Assembly (NCBI GenBank): GCA_944990035.1 | Contig: CALYLX010000128.1 | Location: 1,178,001 to 1,242,000 of the forward strand | DNA from: Clitopilus passeckerianus | Taxonomy: Eukaryota; Basidiomycota; Agaricomycetes; Agaricales; Entolomataceae | Direction of reading: 5' to 3' | DNA length: 64,000 bases | Program-made: the position numbers and the translations under genes | In this document: positions 11,836 through 23,718 of the stretch, piece after piece | Layout of the letters: each line of letters starts with the position of its first letter | How positions within the stretch are numbered: the first letter of the stretch is position 1 | Notes under the pieces: generated by a model | What the model was told of the DNA's origin: nothing | Database searches by the model: none | What the model saw: only the letters and a program-made list of their open reading frames with translations

Positions 11836-13796
11836 CTATAGCGCCACGTCAGAAAGACCAGCGACTTCAATGGCACCACCAACAAGATGTAATGATCCTG
11901 CAACTAAAACAGATACGTCTGCCTCCAAATCCGACTTGACCTGCTCCACCGTCTTCACAGCGTGCTCAATGGTAGGGAGAACATGTATGTTAGAGCTTGG
12001 GAAACTCGGGACAAGCGTTGACCACGCAGATGCCAGTTGGTGTTGATCTGCAAGGACCTGGTCTTTCGGATCAACGACGCTTGAGGCAAGGTCTATTTCT
12101 GATCAGCAAAAAACCAAGGATTCATCTCTTAAAGTACTAACCAGGTTTGAAATGACCATCAGCATATGTTACGTTGGCGCAGAAGATGATATGGCCAAAG
12201 AAAGCAGCTGGATCTTGTTCCAACTGAAGAGCTTTCAATTGGTTGCAAATAGCTGCGTGTATGACTCCAAGGAAGGAAAGGCCGGATCGCCCCCTTGTAC
12301 AGTTGAAGATCAGGATGCGGCGGCGCCTGTTGCAATGAATCAGCAGGGATAAAATGAGATGTAAAGGAAAAGGTTGCGCACTTGGTCTCACCAGGATTAA
12401 GCCCAACGCCCGGCGTGAGGAACCACTCTGCACAACAGCCCAGGCTTTCAACTGTATGGGCACCGTCGAGGTACCAAGTCACACCGCTACGAGCAGGGTC
12501 AGCAACAGTCTGACATCGGCCGGGCCAGCGTGTTTCTTGAGGCCTTCAATGAAAGTTTGAGGGAGGTCTGAATCAACTGCTTTGGCGCCAGAGGCCGTTA
12601 TGAACGTCTCCACGAGTTTAACGGCGAGTCTCGCATTCTGGCGTTGATGTGCGCCAGCCAACCCGAGTTCGATATCTTTGAGAGTCGGTATCTCGGGAAC
12701 GACCTCAAAAGAAGATGACTGTAGAACGAATTGATGAGATGAACATGATCCGGTCCAACAAAATCCTGACCTTGAGCTCCTGGGCACGTTCTTCTAAAAC
12801 TTGCATACCTTCGGAGGGCTGCTCAACGGTGACTGCAGGAACGCCTTCCTATAATGCATTCAATAATCAAAATAGACAGTAAAGCGAGTTGATACATACC
12901 TTGAAGATTCCACCTTTCTGCCAGGCTATCTGGCCCAAGGTGTTCCCCAAGACATTGACGTGGTCGATTCCGAGCGCGGTGATGCCAGTGACGACTGGTG
13001 TCGGAACGATATTGGTAGAATCATAGGTACCGCCGACGCCAACTTCAAGAACAGTAGCATCCACGCGTTGTTCGAGGAAGGTGTGGTAGGCCATTAGGGT
13101 TAGGAAACGGAAGTAGCCTGGCATGAGGGAAGTCTCTTCATGTGTTCTCTATAAGATTATGTTAGGCTGGAATGGAACCACGGAAGGACTGAATATGAAC
13201 ACCTTGGTATTGGCCTCAAGCTTGTCCCAAACTTCAAAGAAGTATTTGGTGAATAGGTCTTCAGATATTGGTGCTCCATTTATCCTGATTCTTTCGCGGA
13301 CCACTGCGAGATGGGGTGAGGTATACAAACCTGAGAGGCAATAGTCAGCCGTGCTGATATACGGAGATGATGCTCTTTCATACCAACTTTTTTCCCGGGC
13401 AATGCATGTCGGAGAATTGAATCCGTAAAAGCGCTGGTGGATCCCTTGCCTTTAGTTCCGGTGATATGGATGACATTCAAGGCGTTCAAATCAGTAACCT
13501 AGCATACGGAATGAATGTGCAAGTTTTAGTGCAGGCTGGTGATAACGTACCGAATATCCCATCCTATTCAGATATTCTACCATCTCTGGGATTGCAAGGT
13601 CAGTTGACCGACCGCCAGAAGCACGAATGGCATCCAAGACAGCAGCATTCGTCTGCAGAGAGTTCAAGTGCTCCAGAGCATCCGTATACGTTCTTGTCGA
13701 CATTTGCCTCAGTCTCTGACGAAAGATGGGATATCTGTAAGGATAAGCGCGCCGCAAGATCGATGGCAGACAGGACGAATGGAATTTTGGCCGCAT
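11836..13796 (-). CDS. MET7: Folylpolyglutamate synthase
   Basis: This enzyme adds glutamate chains to folates using ATP, keeping them in the cell and mitochondria for one-carbon metabolism. The P-loop reads NVIHITGTKGKGSTSAFTDS. Downstream are the folate ligase features HHLRISARL, EVGVGGTYDSTNIVP and TALGIDHVNVLGNTLGQIA, and near the C-terminus YLDGAHTVESL and VAGSLHLVGGAIEVAGL. The stop is TAG at 11836-11838. The first ATG at 13796 gives an Arg-rich, acid-free leader (MRPKFHSSCLPSILRRAY) resembling a mitochondrial presequence. A second in-frame ATG at 13703 (MSTRTYTDALEHLN) would make the cytosolic form. Two products from alternative starts are known for this family elsewhere and are inferred here. 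About eight short introns are visible. It diverges from the BRCT gene. Confidence 0.92.
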
Positions 13797-13869
13797 CAGT
13801 CACGAAAATGGAAAATGGTATGGTCCATTTTTTGCGATTTTCTAAATTGAGTCGAGATCACGCGTTTCA

Positions 13870-13980
13870 CACGTGATTGTTTGACGCGCTCGGAAAAGCC
13901 GGAACACGAGTTTCGAGCAACCAACTCACTGCGACTCATTTCTTATCATTCTGTCCTTCTTCTCTGGTGTACATATAAAT
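13870..13980. promoter_or_regulatory. Divergent promoter elements: CACGTG E-box and TATA-like box
   Basis: The 295 bases between the folylpolyglutamate synthase and BRCT start codons contain a CACGTG hexamer at 13870-13875 and TATAAAT at 13974-13980, the latter 112 bases before the BRCT ATG on the plus strand. CACGTG is the core site for bHLH factors. Both elements are short enough to occur by chance, so function is a guess based on position. Confidence 0.3.
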
Positions 13981-14091
13981 TATTTAACACCCTCCTTTCA
14001 TCCCCCAACTGAAGCTGGAATTCAATTTTCAACAAATATACTTGTATGACAAGAAACTTTGTGACAAGCCAGAACGCGTCTTGAGTGTACT

Positions 14092-14989
14092 ATGGAACAA
14101 TATTTCCCTGTCATCTCAAGATCATCAAACACGTACAGGAGCGAGCAAGGTCGAAGGAAGACGCGTGAAAGTGCGAAGTATAGACCATATATAGCCAACC
14201 GACCTCCTCCAAAGCTCGAAGAAGATATTTATGGCGATGAACTGCCTGTCTCTCAAAGGTCGACGAAGCGAGAAGACCCTGCAACAGTGGATAAAGCTGA
14301 GACCTCAACAGCCATAGAATGTGACAAGAAGATGTCGTCAGCATCAATGTCGAGGCTGGTGATTGGAACATTGAGAGACGGAATTAATCCTATCACCAAT
14401 TCGGATATCTTCAAGCGCACAGGTGTGATAGCTCGCCAGTGGCAGTAAACAGTCAAGCTAAAGCAGAGATCCAGATTTTGTAAATTCAACATCGACGGGA
14501 CACCAAGTCGGCGACGTCAACAGGGGCAATGGCTATTACATGAGATTGCGGGAGCGCAAACTTTCGACACAGCGTAAAGCAACTGAGGATGAAAACGTTG
14601 AAGAGCTCCAGCCTCAAGTCATGAAGTTCGTGCGAGTCTACATCGACGGTTATCTAGAAGATACGACAGACATTGAGATGAAGAGAGTGGTCACCAACGC
14701 AGGAGGTCAAATTACGTGAGTCGACCCATTAGACAACCTGAAGCCAAACTAAGGAAAATAATCTCTCAGGGGCTCACCGTCTGGCTGCACACACATAGTG
14801 ACCTCAATGCTCCTTAATGGCTCGAAGACGCAGAAGTTTCTGGCAACGAGAAAAAACAAGATTCATGTTGTGAAGCCCGAATGGGTGTTCGATAGCATCG
14901 AAACTGGAAAGAGAAAGCCTGAACGAGCCTATGCCATCGTAAGGACTCGCAGTGCAGAAACAATGTCGATGATGTTGAATCAGATATAA
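14092..14989 (+). CDS. Small BRCT-domain protein
   Basis: This is a roughly 270-residue protein with a disordered basic N-terminus (MEQYFPVISRSS, then KYRPYIANRPPPKLEEDIYG) and a single C-terminal BRCT domain. The domain reads VRVYIDGYLEDTTDIEMKRV, AGGQIT, THIVTS, and the hallmark VVKPEWVFDSIETGKR. BRCT modules bind phosphopeptides or other BRCT proteins in DNA repair and checkpoint control; the topology resembles the BRCT of REV1, but no polymerase follows. Two introns are inferred. The first, about 14423-14468, joins FKRT to DPDFVNSTST in frame, and the second near 14716-14769 lies inside the BRCT domain. The stop is TAA near 14987. No ortholog with a known role is recognised, so a repair function is an inference from the domain. 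Confidence 0.7.
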
Positions 14990-15501
14990 TTTATTGGTGC
15001 CTATGTACAATGGATGTATTAACGACTAGCTATGACCTGCAAAACAGAGATGAAAATAAGTAAAGGTTCTAATCATCATTAAGAGAAAATTGAAAAGTTC
15101 AGGGCTCCAATGCGTATTAAAGGAGCCAGGGAATGTTGTCTTCGTAGTGCATGAATGCACTTGGACTGGTGCACAGCAAAGATTCATCATAAAAGAAAAA
15201 GGAACTGAACGCTCACCTTTTCTGAAAGTTTCGTTGAAAGAAAGAAATTTCTCCCACTCGAGCTTTTCCATCCATCATCTGCATAGTTCCCACGATCATG
15301 CCGGAATGACGACGATGGCCGAAAATGATAGCTCCCTTGACGCAGTGTGGCAGTCACTGACTGCCGACGACCGTCCTGAGTATTGTTCCTTGACCGCTGT
15401 GCAAGCTGTGCCCGTTCGTTTCCTCAATGCCAACCAGCTGAAGCCATTTGCACCAATAAAACACGCTTTCTTTGTTTCTAAACATTCAAGATTATACCAG
15501 A
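14990..15501 (+). other. Region upstream of EFR3 with an overlapping upstream ORF
   Basis: These 512 bases separate the BRCT gene from EFR3. I see no conserved protein here. A 92-codon ORF starts at ATG 15306 (MTTMAENDSSLDAVW) and runs to 15584, past the EFR3 start in another frame. It could be an upstream ORF that restrains EFR3 translation, or the 5' exon of an alternative transcript. Its sequence does not resemble EFR3. Confidence 0.35.
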
Positions 15502-18500
15502 ATGCATCTCTTCACTCCCAATCACGTGCAACTCTTGAATTCTTGCTATCCACCTACTTCAGCGCTGCTAACTGCAGGCCCTGAGTATTCACCGAAATCC
15601 CAAGAACTCAGTCGTTTGACATACTATGCGTTAGTAGAGTATAACTTGGAATGGAACAGGCCCAAGAGACTTACTTCTCAAATTCAGATCAAACCATCCT
15701 GGCAAGTTGACCAAGCTCGGAGCAGAACTCGAGAAGCGGGTCAAGACCGATTCTAGGAAAGCCAAAGGCGGGAATATACGGTCTAGAGCGTGTGTTATAC
15801 ATGCATATTCTTTGTGCATATACTAACATTGTTTGCTACTTCAGGTCTCTCCTGATCACTTTCGCGATATTTCGGGCTTTAGGCACAGAGTGCCGACGGG
15901 ATATTGCTCTCCTAGCACCATGCCTGATGTCCTCCATCGAAGCAACCCTCACTGCCCTTCCTGCTGACCTGGAAGTTGTGGCGAGGGTAGCCAGTGTCGT
16001 AAGTCACCTCAAGGTTTACAGCGGCCGCACTCAATTTAACCTACTCCTGTACAGTTTACGACGTTCACCACGTACACTGACGGCAAACTCATCGGCGCGG
16101 ATAGCGTTACCACCGGCTCGTATTTGTCATCTTTGCAGCAGTTTGCTGGCCTCAGCAGTTCCCTCGTCTCTGATCAAGAGACACGAAACCGGTACCGTCT
16201 CCAGTAGCTTTGTCAATGTGCGAAATCTGACTACCCTGGTTCAGAACGCGTCTCATCGGCTTTGCTGCTCTGACAGGCGCCATAAATTCCGATGCTCTCT
16301 ATAACAGCACCTTGCAATTCAAAGCGCAAGTGTTCGCAATAATGCGGCCAGTAATGTTCACGTTGTTCCAAACTGACACGACCACGTTGAATCAACTGTA
16401 AGTTTCACATGCCATTCAACATTTTGTTGGATCTTACTTGTGTATTTGCCCTCTAAAGAGCGGGAGCAGTTAAAGACAATCCTTCCCCACCGTACCTAGC
16501 GGAGTTCAGATCACGGCCAGCAATCGAACGACGGGCGGCTTCAATTCATGTTCATGTAGACGGCGAACATGGGCCTTCCCTTCAGGATGTGTCCAGAGTT
16601 GCCCTCTACGCTTTATACTCCCTTGCAAGCCATGCAAATGGTGTACAACTTGGACAGGTTATGCAGGCAACTTTCGAACACCTCGACGACATTCGAGGCT
16701 GGGAAGATGTTGAACATTGCTCATGGATTTCTCTGAAGATGGTTGAATGGTCACAGTACCAGTATCGTTTTGCCGTACCGACTTGGCTGGTCGAACGCTT
16801 GTGCAAAGGAGAAGACGCGAAGTCTAATGATGTGATGTACCGTGCGCTTGCAGCCATGGCCACTACCGTCTTCGACTCCCCCGTGTCTCTCATCAATCTG
16901 TCTACATCAGATATGATCTCTCACCTCACTTCGATGCTGCTTCGCAGAGCTGAAAACGAAGAGGACGATTTGATACCGGCCCTGGTCGAATGTATCGCTT
17001 CACTGGGCCGCCATGTCTACTATTCGGACCAAATACAGGACCTTGCTGTCAGTACAACTTTCTAAATTCACGACTGTACAAGACTGACAAGAACGTTTCA
17101 GGGAGAGTTGATCACCAGGTTAATGGTTGTCGAAGTTCATGGTGTTGGACGCGGGAAAGCTGTGCAAAACAGGGTTCAAGCTGCTCGCTCGCTCCTTGCT
17201 GCACTACTTGGGCTGCTGCAGACGGCCGACAGCCACGACAACGATGCAAACCCAGGCGATACAGCTTCCATTAAGAGCTCCAAGCGGGATCTTCATCTAA
17301 ACTCGCGGCGCTCCAGGGTGCCCCCCGATATGTGGCAGGATACACTCAGCCTTCTATGTGATCAGGATTACGCAATCCGAGCGGACTACTTCGATTTGCT
17401 TATCTTCTACCTGAAAGAAGAAATGGCAAAGCCAGTTGAAGTCATTGACACTGGTGGCATGAAGCGGCCTCGAAAAGTGGCGGAAGGGTCGATACGACAA
17501 GCAGTCGATTTGAACATCCTTCTGCATGCCGGAAATCCAGGAACCAAATTCCTACATGCCGTGCACGCACATCTATACATCCTCGCAACCAGGTCCCCTC
17601 TTGGTCTTGCCAAAGGCTCCTCCAAATCACCATCCAGAGCCAGCCTCTTAGAGTCACCGCCAGTTATTCAGCTGACAGCAGAAGATGGCGACGAGGAAGA
17701 GAATGAACAATTGGCTTCGCCCGATATCCAACGCCGTTCTTTCTCTGCCGCTCGACCCAGGGCCAGAAAGCTTTCTACGGCTCGGCGATTATTGGTACAG
17801 GAGCCACTAACCTTGGCTCACGACGAATCGGCCGCATGCCTGGGCGATTATGCTGCCATTTTGAACATTATGACAACAATACACGAAGAAGTTCCGGTTC
17901 GAGGACTCTTGACAGGTGTCCCTATGGTGCTCGCCCTTGATCAAATGGCCCAAGCGCAAGAACCCAACAAAACTGCTGCACATCGATTAGCTGCTATTCG
18001 AGAGCTAATTACAAGGGTTTGGCTTATTGTTGGAAAGGTCTGGAACTTGAAGGAGCTTGTGGATATGGCGGAAGCTGTTCGTGCTATTCTTATTATTCCT
18101 GCGCTATTCTCGATCTCAATCCTAATAGGCATTATCACGCGGTCCAAACCTCCTTCCCGAGATACCGCCGTCAAGATTGACTACACGCTTACCGCCAAGA
18201 GAAAACATCAAGTTTCCTGGTGCCGAAACATTGGCTCCTTCATGGGAGGGCGTCAACGGCGAGCAAGCCTTGACCATCATTGCATCAGCCTCTACTGTGC
18301 ATGAGGCCACTGGTCTGGATGAGGCATCGTTGTTGCGGAGACTGAGTGTCAAGTGGACTGCACACACTGCGCTTGAAGAAGGTGCTGAACACTTCGGGTC
18401 AGAAAATAGTAATAACAGCTGACCTCTTTTCTACAGCTCTAGAAACCGCATCTTTTGAACACACAACTCGCGGGGATGGAATTGCTCCCCTTCTGAAGAT

Positions 18501-18843
18501 CTCACCCGCGCTTATGCATATCGAGAATATATCTCAACAGAGTCTCGCACGTTCAGCACGGGGCGTCGGGGTAGCAGACCTGCGAGGTGCGCTCGAAGGT
18601 CGTCACAGCATGTCGAATCCTGCCTTGGTCAGACCGCCTTCTGTCTCCACTCTTGAACACGCACCGTCGACTCTAGAGGGCCACCTCTACCTCACACGTA
18701 CACGGTCGAAATCCCGCAAACAAAAACGACCGCCACCCAGAGGCCCTGCAGAAGTCCGCGATGTGCTGAACAAGCTTGGCATCGGAAAGCAAGGAAACAG
18801 TCTCCTCAAGGCATCATTCTCACAAGCACCAAAAGTTGAATGA
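15502..18843 (+). CDS. EFR3: EFR3-like plasma-membrane scaffold of the PI4-kinase complex
   Basis: EFR3 anchors the type III phosphatidylinositol 4-kinase (Stt4) with Ypp1/TTC7 at the plasma membrane. The start ATG 15502 gives MHLFTPNHVQLLNSCYPP, matching the fungal EFR3 opening. The next exons give SNHPGKLTKLGAELEKRVK and SLLITFAIFRALGTECRRDI. A long run of helical repeats follows, such as NRTRLIGFAALTGAINSDAL, then EDVSRVALYALYSLASHANG-type helices. A disordered Ser/Arg-rich stretch around 17600-17790 precedes further helices. The C-terminus is reached through an intron near 18075-18127 (joined to ALSRGPNLLPEIPPSRL) and another near 18390-18435, ending SQAPKVE. About nine introns are present. 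No transmembrane segment is seen, as expected: membrane binding in this family uses lipidation or a basic patch. Confidence 0.85.
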
Positions 18844-19090
18844 TCGGCAATACGATGCATTGCTCAACTTATTTATGCAACCTATTTCCACTCTCATTCA
18901 TATATTCATACCATATTCTGGTCTTCACTATCCTTCATTCTTTATTTCTGGTCAATGTTCCTCCTCATTAGTGGTCTCCTCTATATTACTCCATAATATG
19001 ATAAGCTATTGTCTCGGCCGACTAGCGGTCACAATCTTCCTACGTGCTTCCTCCTCTAAGTTTGCCCAGTAAGCTATCTCTTGCTGCGCT

Positions 19091-21310
19091 TTAGGGTGTG
19101 CGGAACGGTGGGAACCACGCTTTGGTAAACAAGGTCCATCAGTCAAATACTGAAGGGGGCATATGATTGAGAGCCAAGACTCACCGAGAGCCCTTGTACT
19201 AGTAATTCGTACGCAGCCGACTGTGCTGTGGCTTTAGAGGCGACGTCTCCAATGTTATTAGTGTGCCGTAGAATGAGTTTTGATAGCTCTTGTCGAAGCC
19301 GGAGTAGACTGGGAAAAATCAGATGGGCATTGCTGGGGGGGTTGAACTTTGAAGCTTACTTTGAGAATATCATGGTTTCTTCCTCTTGTTCGGTCAGAGC
19401 AATGAATGAGTCGAATAGCGAAGCGTAACGCTTAGATATCTAGTGGAAGTTAGTAAATCAGACATTTAATGCATTACGAAAAGGTACTTACATTCTGGAC
19501 GCTGGCATCCGTTGTCGACGCAGCTCGGCTGAAATACCCCCCTCCACCTCCCTCGGCCAATTTCTTCAAGGCTTGGACATTATCTGCCATGGCCTTCTGG
19601 AAGACTGGCCACATCTTCAGACGCATGCTAAACACGAAGAATTCGACAGGCGCGCAATTTCGCTTCTGGACCTCGATAACCACGTCTTCAGTCAACCGAA
19701 TCATTGTAAGCAGAGGAACAACCGGAGGCATGGGCTCGAGGATGCCTTGCAGGAAAGTCTGCACATAGATAGTAAGAGATAAAAATCAGGCGCATATAGA
19801 CGGGCCACAACCCACGTCGGTGTAAGTGAGAACAGGATCCATGATTTGCTTCCAAACGGTTTCCACAGCTGCCTGTTCCTCCTTGGAGTTGGGTTGAGAC
19901 TGGAAAGTACCATTGCTAGCGTGATTTTCTGGTGTGCCGTAGATCGAACCCGTTATGGACCGGTTGTCATCGAAATGTGGAGATAGCATGGCATTTGGAG
20001 ATTGTATTCTGGGTGTCGCCTCGGCAGGCGGTGGAGGTGAGTTATCGCAGAAGAATGTCTTCACGAAGGTGAATTCTGCCGTAGAGTTATCCATGAAGAC
20101 AAGTAGGAGAGATCGGTACAGGGCTTCTACTGGCTCTTTCTAGAGGTCGGTCAGCACCAGAAGGCGACGAGTTGAGGGCGAAATACTGACATGTGCCTTG
20201 TTGTCGCCCATGAATGCAAGTGTCACACCAGGTCCATCTATCTTTGCATGGGCTAAGCGCACAGAGTCGCTATCCAGCCCAACCTCTGGTTGGTCGGTTA
20301 CAACGGTTTCATGTTTCTCAACTGTCCTAGCCTATAACTATCATCAGTATCAGCATTGCAAAAAAATCTGGAAGCATCCTGACCTTGATCCAGCCTAGAC
20401 TGCGAATATATCTCCGGAAACCGGTTTCATAGTAGACTCGCGCAGCTCCAATATACGACCTCTGAACTTCCTGTGCGACATTTGCGGCATGCCGGTGGAG
20501 GAATCCGTACACTCCCTTGTATTTGAGTAGCACAGATGTCTGTATGACTTGCATATTCGTGGTCACATTTCCTCGTATAGGCTGAAAGAGAGCCAGAAAG
20601 AATGCGCGTAGTTTGGTTGCAGCCTAATAAAGGAATCAGGCAAGTCCTATCAGAAGGAAAACTCACTGTACTCACTACTATCCGGAGACCCTCTGCTACT
20701 TCACCCAAATCCCGAGCGGCCTTCACCCTCGATCGTGCTTTGATTGTGTCAAGCCGCCGCTCGAACTCCTCAATTCCTTCAATCCATGGTTCTCCAACTG
20801 GCGAGTCCAGAATAAGGGTAGCAAGAGGTGGTGGTATCGTTATGTCATTGAGGAGGCTGGAGAGGGGTTCTCGATTCTCTATATTGCATGGTTAAGTTTG
20901 GTTCTGGAGAGAACTAAGGAAGGACATACACGTCGACTCTTCAACCTGCCTTCAATATCCTTACTTCTATCCTGGAGTTCAGAGATTTGGCCAGCGACAG
21001 CACTGAGGTCCTTCTGGAATGTGGAGAGGAAGGATTCTAACGAGTCGAGCAGGTTCACACTGGTCTTGAGCACCCAAGAACATCAGTCACGGTAGGTATG
21101 AGGGAGACTTGCTGTAGCATACCTGGACCTGATCATGTAGTTCGGTGTACTCCTTGGCTCGTCTGCTGTCTTTTGAAGGCATGTAAGTTTACGTAGTATG
21201 AACATTCACATGGGCTGTCGGGACGTACAGTGCGATTCCTGCTTTTCTGAAGGCACATTTTAGCCATTACTCCTCCTTTGAGCCCAAAGTCACTTACGGG
21301 GTGTCGCCAT
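19091..21310 (-). CDS. VPS52: VPS52, subunit of the GARP tethering complex
   Basis: VPS52 works with VPS51, VPS53 and VPS54 to tether endosome-derived vesicles to the Golgi. The N-terminal coiled coil is diagnostic: LLDSLESFLSTFQKDLSAV, then GQISELQDRSKDIEGRLKSR. Later exons carry KYKGVYGFLHRHAANVAQEV and YYETGFRRYIRSLGWIK, and the C-terminal domain has GILEPMPPVVPLLTMIRLTED and RLKMWPVFQKAMADNVQAL. The last exon ends AWFPPFRTP with TAA at 19091-19093. The start is taken as ATG 21308-21310 (MATP), separated by an intron from the next exon; this short first exon is the least certain part. About ten introns are visible. It converges with EFR3, leaving a 247-base 3' spacer in which I see nothing. 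Confidence 0.88.
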
Positions 21311-21549
21311 GGTCAAAGAAAGCTCGTCAAAGCACACTTGGCATGCACAGTTCTCGGTGTGCCAGTGCCAGTGCAAAGACGGGGAGTGATGCGATGTGTC
21401 TTCCTTTCTGGGCAAATGATCAGGGTTCAGCGCCAGCGCTTATAATTGGCTCAACGAGCTTTAGATACACTACATTAACCCAGAGATACAATATATGCCT
21501 ATCAGAGCTATGTGTAGACTGCGTAGATGTGTAACTTTATGTTGTGGTT

Positions 21550-23585
21550 CTACGAAGGATGGAATAATGCAAACTCAAGCGAGGACCCCGTACCCATTGT
21601 ATTACTAGGTGGGTGGTGTGGCTGCTGCAATTGAATCCCATGACTGTCCTGAAAACTCTCCTCCTCATTATCGTCAAATGCATCGCTGTCATTTCCAAGT
21701 GTGTCAAAGACGTCCCAGTCGAAGTCTTCTGCATCGTCGCTGAACCGTTTACTAAGGGCTTCCGGTAGGTCCGGAAACCGAACAGAGGCTTCTTGAATCC
21801 ATCGCTTGCTGACCATCCACGGTGCTGCACCAACTGGGGGTAGATGGAAACCATCCTTTGGAGGTCCTACGTGTCTATCCTTCTTGCCAACTCCACGCTT
21901 GGGTTTGTATGATTTATCAGCTCTTTCCTCGTCGTCCAAGATAGTATAGAATCTCAGTAGACGAGTGCTGCGCCAGCGATAACCGCGTGTTTGTAAAGAA
22001 TTTGAGGGGGATCAGCCTCCTGATCAGATTCTTCGGAAGACATGCATTCAATCTGGAGAGCTCCGTCAAAAATGACGTGAGCGAAAGCTTCAAGTTTCCC
22101 CCTCGCTTCCGATCGATTGCTGAGTTTCTACACTTATAAGTCACTGTCAGGGTGTGCATTTTGGAGAGCACCCACCGTTTTCTTACGTGAAATCCTACGA
22201 GACTTTTGGGCTTTGGCATCGCCTCGTTGCTTTTGCGAGCGCGCATGATTCTCGTCCCTCTGAGCTCGATATTTCTGCCTGAAAGTCGTGAACGCCTGCT
22301 CAAAAGCAGATTCTAATGTCTTCTTGGAGAAATCCTTGTCCGGAACGTGTTTGTAGATTTTCCTTTTCGCCTTGATGTCTTCCAGAATACGATTCTTCAT
22401 GCGAGAATTATGCACAGACTGTTTCGAGGTCTTCTCCCAGATGAAACGGACAGGGTCGCCCTTTTTTAGCGGGTGCCCTTCAACATGGCTGGAAGGTAGC
22501 TCTTTGTCGTCTGGGATGTCCATTGCGTGCAGCATATGCTTTCTCATGGCCGCCTGCAAAGAAGATATCAGATACCACTCGAAGTCTGAGAGAAGCGGCT
22601 CACATTGATCGTGAGGACACGCGTATCGTGGTGATTCGACCTCTTGGGACGCGATGCTTCAGAGTCTTCCGAGTCATCACTGTCTGCTCCGCCTTCTTCT
22701 ATGTCTTCTTCACTAGAAAGAGAAACAGCCGAGATCGTCCTCTTCCTACTCGGTTCTCCTGGCGAAGGAGCAGGTGCGGGTGATTCTGAGTGTAGCATTG
22801 ATGGTTGAATGTACATCAGCTGGGGAGAAGGAGATGGTGTTATGGAGGGAGCAGGGGTATCGTTTTGGGGCATCGCAAATCCTATCGCGTCAGAGTAGTC
22901 ACCATCGTAAGACTGGTGGGGAAAATTGAGGTCTGATCCATGTTCCCGGCCAAAAGTGTAGAGACCATTTACAGGGCCAGATATAGGAGAAACAGGAGAA
23001 ACAGGCTGGTCGTTGTGGTTGTTCATATTGATCGGTGGGGACAAATTATGGTGAGGGGTCAATAACCCTGAATGGTGTGAAGGTCCAGCGATTTGGCCAT
23101 TTCCGCCTCGAAGGTTTGCGACTTCTTGGCGGAGTTCTGTGACGATCCTTTCTAGTTCAGCTTGTCTCTGAGAATTTTTAATCTCTTGCTGCTGTTCCCA
23201 TTCTAGTCGCCGTCTTTGTTCTTGCTCTTGCGAATCACGGGTGGCCGCAACCATGCGGAGGAGCTCATGGACAGCCTGAACACTGGAAGTCGTAGGCTGC
23301 CTGTGAGCAACTTGGTTTGGACTTTTTTCAAATCGGTCAAAATCGAGTGCAATAATCCAAGAGGGATCCGACATACGTGTTGACTACGACTGGTCGCTCA
23401 GTGATGGCATACTCAAGCTCACTGCGGTGGGGTACATATGGCTGGGGCTGTTGCGGTTGTTGCGGTTGTTGTTGTATTATCGGTTGGTATTGTACGCGTA
23501 CATTGTCATATTGTAACGTTACGTTCTGTTGTCTGTTCTGGTTGATATATGGATTGAGCGCATTGCTGAGCTCGCTGGTTGGCAT
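21550..23585 (-). CDS. Conserved agaric protein of unknown function, with an apparent frameshift
   Basis: I do not recognise a named family. ATG 23583-23585 opens a Gln/Pro-rich exon (RVQYQPIIQQQPQQPQQP). An intron leads to a coiled coil of about 50 residues (SVQAVHELLRMVAATRDSQ, then RRLEWEQQQEIKNSQRQAEL), then a Ser/Pro-rich region with an acidic block (SSEEDIEEGGADSDDSEDSE) next to basic PKRS. The third exon (AAMRKHMLHAMDIPDDKEL, then DPVRFIWEKTSKQSVHNSR) is rich in Lys/Arg and helical. The last part ends with DGFHLPPVGAAPWMVSKRWI and an acidic tail. Between 22010 and 21980 the frame seems to slip by one base at a T-run (plus strand 21990-21992). The mix of coiled coil, acidic patch and basic helices fits a nuclear regulator, but this is a guess. 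It diverges from RPN11 with about 130 bases between starts. Confidence 0.6.
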
Positions 23586-23718
23586 CGAGCTTCAGTTGAA
23601 AGAGTGCAAGACCTTTCGGAGATAACATGACCAAGTCCAAAGGGTTTGCAATACAAGAGCAAACACAGAACTAATCGCGAACGACGCGCGTCACTTGCAG
23701 CAGTAATCAGACCCTACG

